A model generated the notes under the pieces. It was not told the DNA's origin and did not search any database. It saw only the letters and a program-made list of their open reading frames with translations. Shown here one piece after another: positions 25,463 to 33,748 of a DNA stretch of 64,000 nt; within the stretch, counting starts at the first letter, position 1, and every line of letters begins with the position of its first letter. This DNA is from JAPPHA01 sp965242975 (GTDB taxonomy: Bacteria; Pseudomonadota; Alphaproteobacteria; Rhodobacterales; Rhodobacteraceae): contig CBDETS010000007.1 in assembly GCA_965242975.1 (NCBI GenBank), positions 6,014,001-6,078,000 of the forward strand, read 5' to 3'. A program made the translations under genes and the position numbers.

Positions 25463-25889
25463 TCTTATAACCCGCGATGTCTCGGCGATACTCCATGAAC
25501 TGCACGAACCCCGATGATGCCAAAGGGTTGCAATCAGGTACCCCAGGCGAACAGATCAGGGAACGTGAACCACGCAACCGCTCCAGGCCGTCGCAGTCCA
25601 GAATGGAGAATATGCCTTTACGGGATTTCTCGATTGTCGAGGCAATATCTCCAAAGGTATCCGTCCACCTCTTGCCGTGTAAGGTCGTACTCCTGAGTAA
25701 AATGAACTGTATTGCTATGTCCGCGGCGTATTCCCCTTCCCTTCACCCTCGCTGCGCTCCGATCGGGGCGGAACCACGGCCAAAGCTCAATCTCCTGAAC
25801 GAGGTCACGGTCAAAGCCGCGCCATCAATGACACAGGCCGCGTGTGGTTCGGGCCACTCTCTTGAACGGGTGCCAAGGCACGCCAATGG
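25463..25889. other. No recognisable gene
   Basis: About 430 bp between two minus-strand genes. A + strand frame at 25477-26013 runs antisense into the next gene and reads as non-coding. I see no repeat or terminator of note. Confidence 0.3.
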
Positions 25890-26540
25890 TTATCCGGCCT
25901 CCGCGGCCCCGATCGCGAGGCAGAACCAGCATAGCATCCTCTCTGCCGAGGCAAAGTCCCCCTTTTTTACTTTCACGACATGGCCGACGCTGCGCGGGGG
26001 TGGTGGCTCTTGACTGAGGAACGTGACCATCTGGTCCACCGTGGCGGAACAGGCATCGGCACACTGCTTCATCCAGGTATCGGCTTTTTCCGTGTCCTCA
26101 AGGCCAAGAACCATTGCCATATGTTGTCCGGTTACATGCCTTATCCAGGGAAGTTCTTCCAACGTGGCGTAGCGGTGAACGATCTTCGGTTTGTCCTGTG
26201 TCAATCGCTTTTTGAAATCGTGCCAGCCTTCGGCGTGTATCATCTTGCATCCGCGGAGGAACGCATCCGCTTTCCTTTGGTTGCTGATCGGTAGTTTGCC
26301 AGCGTCAATTGACTCCATGGCGGCGATCTTGTCCAGGTCCAGATCGTGAAATGCGGCCATTATGGCATCAAAGTGTTTTGCCACGACCGAATTGCGAAAA
26401 CCGGCGACGAAGATGACCCAAAGGTAGACACGCAAGAATACCTTCAAATCGACATCTTCGAAGTTGTGGGGTTTGTAAAGGTCATCCCCGACATGCTCGC
26501 ACGCTTTCTCCAACATGCGTCTTGCGTTGGTCTTGTCCAT
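25890..26540 (-). CDS. HhH-containing protein, possibly a divergent DNA glycosylase
   Basis: 216 residues, helical throughout. The stretch ISNQRKADAFLRGCKMI followed by LEELPWIRHVTGQHMAMVLG resembles the helix-hairpin-helix of HhH-GPD base-excision glycosylases (LPGIGxxTAxxLA), with EDTEKADTWM where the catalytic Asp region would fall. An N-terminal segment VYLWVIFVAGFRNSVVAKHF resembles the helical start of 3-methyladenine glycosylases. No iron-sulfur cysteines are evident. It may be a specialised repair or damage-recognition protein in the defence island. The family link is weak and made by eye; hypothetical protein is the safe name. Confidence 0.6.
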   Translation of the reverse strand: MDKTNARRMLEKACEHVGDDLYKPHNFEDVDLKVFLRVYLWVIFVAGFRNSVVAKHFDAIMAAFHDLDLDKIAAMESIDAGKLPISNQRKADAFLRGCKMIHAEGWHDFKKRLTQDKPKIVHRYATLEELPWIRHVTGQHMAMVLGLEDTEKADTWMKQCADACSATVDQMVTFLSQEPPPPRSVGHVVKVKKGDFASAERMLCWFCLAIGAAEAG

Positions 26541-26600
26541 TGACAGTCAGGCCTCCCTCAATTTCCAATTACAAGCTTCATTCTCAAGCAGTTGCGGACA

Positions 26601-26948
26601 TCACGACTTACAAATTCGTCGATCGCCAGAGCTACATGTATTCACGTTTGTACCTCTGCGGAGTACCGCTGCGACGCTGAAAGCGGCAATAGCCCAGTAG
26701 GAGGTGTCGTCCGTTTCAACTTTCTGTGATGTCTCGAAACCCCTACGCAATATTTGGAGCATCGGGATTGGAGCAGATTGTATCTCGCGAACTTCGCCTG
26801 GAGTTCCCCGATAGACCTTGAACCGAAGTTGACCGAATTTGGTCGATGCGAGACGTTCGAATTCGGCTGCCATTCGCGCAAGACAATCGGAACGGGATAC
26901 TCGGAAAATCCACTGATGCCAGAGTACGCATGTGCAGTATTGCAACAT
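26601..26948 (-). CDS. Uncertain ORF in the island
   Basis: Frame of 115 codons with reasonable codon use in its central part (RMAAEFERLASTKFGQLRF, ETDDTSYWAIAAFSVAAVL). A second, overlapping minus frame (26642-27013) has a better-looking start (MAERKRVTVMEPEQSELRM), so the true gene may begin at 27013 and reach this frame through a frameshift. No domain recognised. The likely beginning is ATG 26873 or the 27013 start. Confidence 0.3.
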   Translation of the reverse strand: MLQYCTCVLWHQWIFRVSRSDCLARMAAEFERLASTKFGQLRFKVYRGTPGEVREIQSAPIPMLQILRRGFETSQKVETDDTSYWAIAAFSVAAVLRRGTNVNTCSSGDRRICKS

Positions 26949-27603
26949 GGCAAATTCATTCTCAACTCGCTCTGTTCGGGCTCCATAACAGTCACTCGTT
27001 TCCGTTCCGCCATCGTTGATTCCTTATCGTGAGCTTCGAGGTCGCTTTAACCAAGACTCAAGCAGACGACAGAGAACACATTCTTGTCCGAACTCGAGCC
27101 ATCGTTTTTCACTTGGCCCTCAAATGCCTACCTATATTTGCCGTGGCCTTTGCCGCTTTGTAGGTCATGGAGAATCCGGGGCCAGCGATGTCAGTCGGGT
27201 TCGGGCGCCCGAAAGTTCAACTCATCGACCCGGGTTCTCCCGGGACAGTATTGCGAATTGGATAGACGGAACACAGACATGCAATCCGACGAACGACTGT
27301 TCCGGTGATGGAGTGGACTGGGTGAAATGGCGAACAAGGGTGGCCAGTGAATGGCGTCGGGCATGACCGAGGGACGTGAGCCGGTGTCGACAACCGATGT
27401 GCCCGGGGCCATCAGAGCGATGGTGTGCTTTCCGTGGAACGAGATGCTGAAGGAACTGCCGTCAGGACGGCGGACCCAACCGGAAGTCTCCGGATCACCC
27501 AAGTGTTGCCAATAAGCAGCAAACAAGCAAACAGCGGGAATCTTGCTCTTCTATGACTTCGCGCATAAATCAAGCCTTTGACAGCACAAAAGGAGGGGCG
27601 AAG
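26949..27603. other. No gene recognised
   Basis: 655 bp. A minus frame at 27191-27526 (GDPETSGWVRRPDGSSFSI) looks protein-like over about 50 codons but has no start site or partner and may be a decayed fragment. The stretch before 27604 contains the GGAGG ribosome site of the next gene. Confidence 0.3.
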
Positions 27604-28380
27604 ATGCCAACCAAGCCCATCACGATCACAAGATATCGGGGGCCCCATGAGCACGAAAACATTTTCTTTCTGAGAACATTCGTAGAGAACATCGCGAAAC
27701 GATCTCATAAGTACAGCCGCCTCTATTTGAAGGAGTACGGGATTTTGGCGAATGGGCTCCTGACCGGAGAACGCGGCTCCTATTCTTTGATGGCCGCTGC
27801 TATGGATCGCATCACCCCAATGTACGAGTCTGAAATGAGCGTGCATCGTCGGCGAGTAAACCGCCTTGACCCGAAAAACGAGGTCGATCCCGGGGAACGA
27901 ACCGGACGTGTCGACCTCTGGTCCTGTTTCCGTGGGCTCGAGTATTTCATGGAGTTCAAGCGATCATATCTTTCGGCAGACTATGTACATGGCTGTGATG
28001 TCCCCAAGGGTATCGGTGACAAATGGCGGGAGTTGGACGAACAGGTTGACGCCGCCAGACAGGGCGTGGGGAGCAACAATGGATATGAAGAGTGTACCTA
28101 CTTCATCGGCATGCATACGATTACGCCTTATCGAACGTGCCAGAACGAGGAATCAATCAACCGATCCTTGGAAGGCGACCAATTTTCAGTGAAGAAACTG
28201 AGGAAATGGGCTAAGGGTTTGTCCCCTCAACCGGACGCAGTCTTCGCTTGGAAAATTAGGAAAAACAGGCACAAATTCTGTCCGATTTCCTGGGATGATG
28301 ACGATCGGGAATCCAGGTGGGAGACTTATCCGTGCCACTTGTTCTGCTTCCGAATAATGCGCAACGAAATAGGCGGGTGA
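27604..28380 (+). CDS. Unknown protein with PD-(D/E)XK-like motif
   Basis: 258 residues from ATG 27604, which has AAAGGAGGGG eight bases upstream; ATG 27553 would add 17 poor codons. The segment GRVDLWSCFRGLEYFMEFKR contains Asp104, Glu117 and Lys119 spaced as in PD-(D/E)XK nucleases (D...ExK), followed by a helix KWRELDEQVDAARQ. The rest has no match I recognise; the C-terminus is aromatic and basic. It is the only + strand gene in this part of the island. A nuclease role is a hypothesis based on three residues and their spacing. Confidence 0.55.
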   Translation: MPTKPITITRYRGPHEHENIFFLRTFVENIAKRSHKYSRLYLKEYGILANGLLTGERGSYSLMAAAMDRITPMYESEMSVHRRRVNRLDPKNEVDPGERTGRVDLWSCFRGLEYFMEFKRSYLSADYVHGCDVPKGIGDKWRELDEQVDAARQGVGSNNGYEECTYFIGMHTITPYRTCQNEESINRSLEGDQFSVKKLRKWAKGLSPQPDAVFAWKIRKNRHKFCPISWDDDDRESRWETYPCHLFCFRIMRNEIGG

Positions 28381-28772
28381 CCGCCGGGAAACGAGGAATT
28401 CAAATGCTGCGAAATATGCGGTCCTGTTCCTCGGATTACTGCTTTTCGACCCGGACCGGATAGACAGGATTCATAGGCGGAAAATCGACGCTCCTGAGAA
28501 TTGAGTCCCTCGGATTCGGAGGGCGACCCACCAATTGCGCCGCCTTTTCCGAAAACGCCGCACCAGGAACCAGCGCCACCACCGATACGTGAAGCAGAAA
28601 AAACCCTCTCGGTCTGCGTCTCTTCCGAGGCCGATCTCACAAACCCTCACATGGCGGGCGTCATTCGTGCACCGATGTCTCTGTAACTGCTTCAGCGGCA
28701 TGGTTTCTGTCAGAGAAATGGTTGCCGTGTGGGAGCCCGGATGGCCAGGTTACGCATTTTACGGCAGTTCGA
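28381..28772. other. No gene recognised
   Basis: 392 bp between convergent genes. Short frames on both strands are low-complexity or arginine-rich and look like shadows. No clear terminator hairpin with a T-run was seen. Confidence 0.3.
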
Positions 28773-29390
28773 TCACGATTCGCTCGGAAGTGCCATTTCG
28801 AGTTTTGACAGGATTTTCTGCCTGAGTTCCTCGACGACCTTCTCGTCCCCGCCGTGCCATCCGGACGGGTCGGCCATTGTTCTCTCCATTACCTGGACGA
28901 GCTCCCTCCGCAGGACCGCCGTCTTTTCCGAAGGCAGTGCATTTGCGTCCTGCGGCCGATACATGGAGCCGGAACTTTCGAAGTTGCGTTGGGCTTCCAG
29001 TATGCTGTAGCCGAAAACCTCCCATTCCTGGTCGGACGGTTCATCTGGCGTAAGTTCCGCCTCATCATCATACGGATCAGGGAAACTCCACGCATTGCGG
29101 TGACGCCAGCATCCTTCCGCGAACATTACGCGTGGCTCGCTATCAATTTCGAATCCCGTCCCGAAATCGGGAAACCCGCAGATGATGCAGTCCTTTGACC
29201 AGAAATAGCCCCCGTGGCCAGGACGCAAGTTCGGATACCCGCAACATGCACAGACCGGTTCACCGCAGAGATCCCTGTGCCGCCACCACCAGGCCCAGCG
29301 CAGGCCCCAGGGCGAACCCAGATCGAGAGGATTCCTGTCCGCTTTCCAAATCACGGGCCCGTCGCCTCTTGCGATGACGGTAAGGATACT

Positions 29391-30683
29391 CGCCAAAATA
29401 ACTTGCCCATTTGGTGTGAGTTCTGTACCATGCTACCATGCCATGTGTGGTCGAGACGCTGAAAGACAGGTTCGAGATGATGCTGCCGGTTCTGGACGAA
29501 CGGGGGCGTCGGCGCTGGGCCGGTGTTGAGGCCAGTGCCATCGGACGGGGCGGGATTTCGCGCGTGGCCGAGGCGACGGGATTGTCGCGTGCGACGGTTC
29601 GCCAGGGTGTCAAGGATATCGCGTCCGGTGACGTGGCGCCCGCTGAGGGGACTGTCACGGGCACGAGGACGCGCCGGCCTGGTGGCGGGCGCAAGCGCCT
29701 GACGGAGACTGCGCCGGAGTTGGTGCCTGCGCTTGAGCGCCGGCTTGAACCGGTGACCTGCGGTGGTCCCGAGAGCCCGTTGCGCTGGACCTGCAACAGC
29801 GCGGCCTCGCTTGCGGCGGGGCTGCGGGCGGAGGGTCACGGGGTCAGCGAGCGCACGGTGAACCGTTTGCTGCACGAACTCGGCTACAGTCTCCAGGCGA
29901 ACCGCAAGACCATCGAGGGGCGGCAGCATCCGGACCGTGACGGGCAGTTCCGGCGGATCAACCGCCGGGTCCGGGCGTTCCAGAAGCTTGGCCAGCCTGT
30001 GGTGTCGGTGGACACGAAGAAGAAGGAACTGGTGGGCCGGTTCCGCAATGGCGGCCGCGACTGGCGCCCCAAGGGCCATCCGGTGGCGGTGAACGTGCAT
30101 GATTTTCCGGATCCCGAGCTTGGCAAGGCCATTCCCTACGGGGTCTACGACATGACCGCCAACACCGGTTGGGTCAGCGTCGGCATCACCAGCGACACGG
30201 CGGAATTCGCGGTCGAGACCATACGGCGCTGGTGGAAGCGGATGGGTTCTCCGCTCTACCCGGATGCCCGGCGATTGTTGATCACCGCCGACGGCGGCGG
30301 CTCCAACAGCAGCCGCAACCGGTTGTGGAAACTGGAAGTCCAGCGTCTCGCCGACGAACTGGGGCTGGCCATCTCGGTCTGTCACTTTCCGCCTGGGACC
30401 AGCAAATGGAACAGGATCGAGCACCGGATGTTCTGCCACATCACCCAGAGTTGGCGGGGGAAGCCGCTTGTCAGCTACGAGGTGATCGTCAACCTGATTG
30501 CCGCGACGACCACGAGGACAGGTCTGACCATCCGTTCCGACATCGACGAAGCCGAATACACCACCGGCATCAAGGTCACCGACGACCAGATGAATGCGCT
30601 ATCCATCAGGCGAACGGGCTTCCATGGCGAGTGGAACTACACCTTCACGCCGCGCAGCTGATTGGATAGGTTATTTTGGCGAG
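29391..30683. mobile_element. ISAzo13-type insertion sequence
   Basis: About 1.29 kb with inverted ends: CTCGCCAAAATAAC at 29389-29402 and its inverse at 30670-30683. A 3-bp direct repeat ACT (29388-29390, 30684-30686) brackets it if the left end is set at 29391; the exact boundary is uncertain by two bases. It contains one transposase gene filling most of the element and interrupts the gene at 28773-31781. Confidence 0.75.
29438..30661 (+). CDS. ISAzo13-family transposase
   Basis: 407 residues, full length. An N-terminal helix-turn-helix (ISRVAEATGLSRATVRQGVK) and a second one (HGVSERTVNRLLHELGYSLQ) precede a DDE domain: VSVDTKKKELVGRFRNGGRD with the first Asp, ARRLLITADGGGSNSSRNR with the second, and PPGTSKWNRIEHRMF with the Glu. 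The signature VNVHDFPDPELGKAIPYGVY is typical of ISAzo13 transposases. The frame is intact, so the element may still move. Confidence 0.93.
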   Translation: MPCVVETLKDRFEMMLPVLDERGRRRWAGVEASAIGRGGISRVAEATGLSRATVRQGVKDIASGDVAPAEGTVTGTRTRRPGGGRKRLTETAPELVPALERRLEPVTCGGPESPLRWTCNSAASLAAGLRAEGHGVSERTVNRLLHELGYSLQANRKTIEGRQHPDRDGQFRRINRRVRAFQKLGQPVVSVDTKKKELVGRFRNGGRDWRPKGHPVAVNVHDFPDPELGKAIPYGVYDMTANTGWVSVGITSDTAEFAVETIRRWWKRMGSPLYPDARRLLITADGGGSNSSRNRLWKLEVQRLADELGLAISVCHFPPGTSKWNRIEHRMFCHITQSWRGKPLVSYEVIVNLIAATTTRTGLTIRSDIDEAEYTTGIKVTDDQMNALSIRRTGFHGEWNYTFTPRS

Positions 30684-31781
30684 ACTCCTAATGTCGGCGA
30701 CATTGCGGGAAAAGAGCACGGTGATCGTTTCGATCGTCCCCGCGTTGATGGTGACAACTTCCCCGTTGTGTTCAAGAACGACCCCTGGACCGGACCTGTC
30801 CAGTTCGATCCATGTCCCCGGGGGAAACCGCTCGGTTGCCGGCCGGGTGTCCTCGGGTCCGGGATCGTCGACCTTCTTGAACCGCGACAAGGCGGCATCC
30901 GGAATCATTGTCGAGGTACCTCGCTTCCGGTACTCGATTTCCAGGACCGAATTCCGTACCTTGAGAACTTGGCCGTATCCGTTACGGGGGTCGCGAACCC
31001 AGTCGCCCGGCGAGAAGACGTCTTTGAGCGACGGCAAGTGCTTTCGTTTTCGAACCGACTTCCAGTTACTGATGTGGGGCAGGAAGTCTTCGACGTCGTC
31101 GCCGTAGGAGATTTTCATCTCGTGCGGCGGATCGGGCTTCATCTCAAGGACGACGGCCGGCCGGTATCGGCCGGTGTCGATCCAGCTTCCCGGACGGACA
31201 CGGGGTCTCCGAGGGGGCCTGAAAGGACGAAAACGCAACAGGCGTGCCGGAAACCGGCGCCGGTTGCGCGGGGGATTTGAAGCCGCCTCCAGCAAGGCGT
31301 CAACAGCGGCCTGGACGGCTTCGATGGTTCTTCCAGCGGACGCAAATTCGAGTTCAAGCCGATGGTTGTTCAGTTCTGTTCGTGCCCGGATCACCAATTG
31401 CCGTAGGTGTTCCGGACCCTTCTCCTTGAAGGCTAGAGAAAATCTGTAGTCATCGTCCTCCGCACCCTTGCAACGCAGGTGCGACCAGCACCACGCCCTG
31501 ATCGCGTGCCTGAGACTGCTGGCAAGGTCGTTCTCGTGCTTGATCTTGAACTCCTCCCCGTCGTCCAGCACATTTTTCACGGAGGCGAACGTGTCGCGAG
31601 CATTGTTGGTTTCTCGCTGGGTCCAATCCCGGGGTCTCATCGGCCTGGATCGAAAAACCTCCCATTTCAGTCCGATCTGTACTGTTTCTTCCTTGCCGCT
31701 CTTGGTCTTCGAAGATGGCAATGTAATCGGGATTTCCATGCTGCCCTTCTGCCATCTTGGCGGATTTTCTTTCTTTTTCAT

Positions 31782-32081
31782 CGCCGCGGCTCCCCGGGAT
31801 GCTTGCGCAAAATCACGTCTTTTTCGAACACCAACACCAGTACGCGAATTCGATCATGCGAGAATATACGCATTTCAAGCCCGATTGGGCAGCATTGCAG
31901 CATTTCGTTTGATTGATCTCATCGTGCACGTATGTCGCCATGCCGAGAGTGCGCTTTCGGGATGTGGATCATCAACCCGACGGTCGACGGAATTCTCACG
32001 GCGTTATGCGACCAGACAAAAGGATGGACAATCCCGGCAGGATAACGATCACGCAAAGTGCAGAGAGCCCAGACACTCAAA
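31782..32081. other. No gene recognised
   Basis: 300 bp upstream of the split SH3/CPCC gene (minus strand) and of the duplicated cassette (+ strand). It probably holds the promoters of both. Short frames here look random. Confidence 0.3.
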
Positions 32082-32406
32082 CCGAGATGCCGGACTTGAT
32101 CCACGGCGTTCTCTTTCACTATGATCAGTGACATGGCTACCCACGAGATCAGGCTTCCAGACAGCGCGCGCGTCCGCGAGTTCCGGACAATCTCCTGGGA
32201 CGACGAGGCTGGCACAATTTCCGGGGATCATTTCAATGTCGCGTATCTCCGGGACGTCCTAGCCGCTTTGAAGCCGGTGATCGTCGGCGGGGTCGACACA
32301 ACCTGGGACCTCGCGGAACCCGGCCGCAGGCCGGAAGAGTTCCTTGTCTTCCTGTACATGGTTTGGTGGCCCGTTCTGAATCCCGAACACCGGAACCGGC
32401 AATTTG
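32082..32406 (+). repeat. Partial tandem copy of 32973-33300
   Basis: Diverged direct repeat 891 bp upstream of the fuller copy. It starts at CCGAGATG and includes the last codons of the metalloprotease-like gene (DLIHGVLFHYDQ against DLIIGVLFRYDQ) and most of the following small gene, then diverges after GGCAAT. Confidence 0.8.
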
Positions 32407-32429
32407 GGCGGCTTGATCCTTGTCGTTGA
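32133..32429 (+). pseudogene. Truncated first copy of the MATHEIRLPD small gene
   Basis: From ATG 32133 the protein matches the gene at 33024 for about 85 residues (MATHEIRLPD..., RTISWDDEAGT, LRDVLAALKPV, LYMVWWPVLNPE), then ends in unrelated residues because the repeat stops. It lacks the acidic C-terminus FDDIPFPAGEPAEE. The truncation and position inside the duplicated segment suggest a relic, although the frame stays open and might be translated. Function unknown for both copies. Confidence 0.65.
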
Positions 32430-33022
32430 CTGAGAAGAAGCGCGGAATCCCGGCCGGTTTCAGCCTTGGTCCACACGAACACGGAGCGGGTTCCGTGACG
32501 CCCGAGGTGACGCCCGGTGACGCCGCCGCCGCCGACAAGGTGCGCAGGCATGCGGCAGTGTTGCCGGAGTCATGGGTCAGGGCCGGTAACACCCTTCCGC
32601 TGGTCGCCTACAACGGACACCGCGGCGGGTATTGGCCAGCCGGGGAAGGCAGGTCCCATGCAGTGATTCATGTGCCGACGGACGGCGGTGGGACGCTCCA
32701 CGAGTACGTCCACCACCTGCAGTACGCCATGCCCGGACTCCAGGCCGTCTTCCGGCAGTTCCATCGGCGCAGGACGGCCGGAGAGCCGCAGATCGAAATT
32801 CCCGGGTTCGGGCCGAACGTTGTCGGGAGGCCCAACCGGTACGTCATTCCCTACCAGGGTCGCGAGTACGGGCCGGACGACGACCCGCTGGAGGTTCTGC
32901 CCGTGGCAGTCCAGATGCTGTTCTACCCGATCGGGCAGGAGGACCTTCTCCAGGAGTTGACAAGGGACGATCCCGAGATGCTGGACTTGATCATCGGCGT
33001 TCTCTTTCGCTACGATCAGTGA
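32420..33022 (+). CDS. HExxH-containing protein resembling a phage head-morphogenesis metalloprotease domain
   Basis: Up to 200 residues from TTG 32420; the true start may be a later GTG (around 32490). The central TLHEYVHHLQYAMPG contains HEYVH, a zinc-metallopeptidase HExxH motif. What follows, FHRRRTAGEP, then NRYVIPYQGREYGP and DPEMLDLIIGVLFRYDQ, matches by eye the C-terminal peptidase-like domain of some SPP1 gp7-type phage head proteins, where a far glutamate (LEVLPVAVQ) would be the third ligand. It is followed immediately by the small gene at 33024. It may be a captured phage domain or a toxin-like protease; unproven. Confidence 0.6.
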   Translation: MSLTEKKRGIPAGFSLGPHEHGAGSVTPEVTPGDAAAADKVRRHAAVLPESWVRAGNTLPLVAYNGHRGGYWPAGEGRSHAVIHVPTDGGGTLHEYVHHLQYAMPGLQAVFRQFHRRRTAGEPQIEIPGFGPNVVGRPNRYVIPYQGREYGPDDDPLEVLPVAVQMLFYPIGQEDLLQELTRDDPEMLDLIIGVLFRYDQ

Positions 33023-33300
33023 CATGGCTACCCACGAGATCAGGCTTCCGGACAGGGTGCGCGACCGCGAGTTGCGGACGATCTCCTGGGACGACGAGGC
33101 TGGCACGGTTTCCGGCGATCATTTCAAGGTCGAATATCTGCGTGACATCTTGGCCGCTCCGAAGCCGGTAACTGTCGGCGGTGTCGGCGCAACCTGGGAT
33201 CTCGAGGATCCCGGCCACAGGCCGGAAGAGTTCCTTGTCCTCCTGTACATGGTCTGGTGGCCCGTTCTGAATCCCGAATACCGTAACACGCTGCCGGCAA
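32973..33300 (+). repeat. Fuller copy of the tandem repeat
   Basis: Counterpart of 32082-32406, from CCGAGATG through the small gene to GGCAAT. The spacing of 891 bp spans one complete metalloprotease-like gene plus a small gene. Confidence 0.8.
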
Positions 33301-33377
33301 TCTTTGACGACATCCCGTTTCCGGCGGGAGAACCCGCCGAGGAGCTCTACGACGAGCACGGCAATCTCATGACCTGA
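33024..33377 (+). CDS. Unknown small protein, full-length copy
   Basis: 117 residues, acidic, no known domain: MATHEIRLPDRVRD, then RTISWDDEAGTVSGDHFK, EFLVLLYMVWWPVLNPEYRN and FDDIPFPAGEPAEELYDE. It starts one base after the stop of the metalloprotease-like gene, so the two are surely co-translated. A truncated sister copy lies at 32133-32429, which argues that the pair moves or duplicates as a cassette. No signal peptide or clear membrane helix. A partner or inhibitor of the protease-like protein is a reasonable guess only. Confidence 0.65.
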   Translation: MATHEIRLPDRVRDRELRTISWDDEAGTVSGDHFKVEYLRDILAAPKPVTVGGVGATWDLEDPGHRPEEFLVLLYMVWWPVLNPEYRNTLPAIFDDIPFPAGEPAEELYDEHGNLMT

Positions 33378-33748
33378 AACAGGCGCCGTTCAAATGCCGT
33401 TTTCTGGCGCTCAAACGGCCTTTGCACCCCGACAAAATTCGCGTTTCTGGCCGTGGTTCGCCGGTCTCTTACCAACATTTTCCGTTATTTTCCGGCGCGT
33501 GCGTCGTTTCCGCCGGTTTCCCGGTCCGCGTAAATCCGCCACTTTGTCCAACTACTGTTGACAGAAAGTGGATCTGTCCCGGATCGTCTCACTTTATCCC
33601 GGATTCCGCAGAATTCTTGTCTCCCTACAGGCGAGGATTTCCAGTCTGTCATGACCCGACCGGGTGCTTGCAGGACAATTCCAACTTCGGCCATAGGGTG
33701 CGCGTGCAACCGGGTTCGTTCGGATTCCAGGTTCGCGACGAACTGTTC
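33378..33748. other. No gene recognised between convergent genes
   Basis: 371 bp. GCCGTT at about 33386 and AACGGC near 33415 could pair into a loose hairpin but without a T-run. Nothing else was seen. Confidence 0.25.

Larger units (their letters stand above)
28773..31781 (-). pseudogene. SH3-repeat / CPCC zinc-finger protein gene split by ISAzo13
   Basis: The 5' part (31781-30684) encodes a helical N-terminus and then three similar beta-barrel-like repeats starting GSWIDTGRYRPAVVLE, GDWVRDPRNGYGQVLK and GTWIELDRSGPGVVLE. The 3' part (29390-28773) has no start of its own and encodes a CPCC-type cysteine domain: EPVCACCGYPNLRPGHGGYF, CIICGFPDF, and SILEAQRNFESSGSMY. Removing the insertion and one copy of ACT joins DIRS|ILTVIARGDG in frame, 570 codons in all. 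So one gene was probably interrupted. Function unknown; the repeats suggest binding to protein or nucleic acid. Confidence 0.6.

Noticed and set aside
27191..27526. Minus-strand frame with GDPETSGWVRRPDGSSFSI
   Set aside because: Protein-like for about 50 codons but no start signal or second half; possibly a relic, not enough to annotate as a gene.
33378..33420. Loose GCCGTT/AACGGC hairpin between convergent genes
   Set aside because: Arms short, loop long, no T-run; not a convincing terminator.
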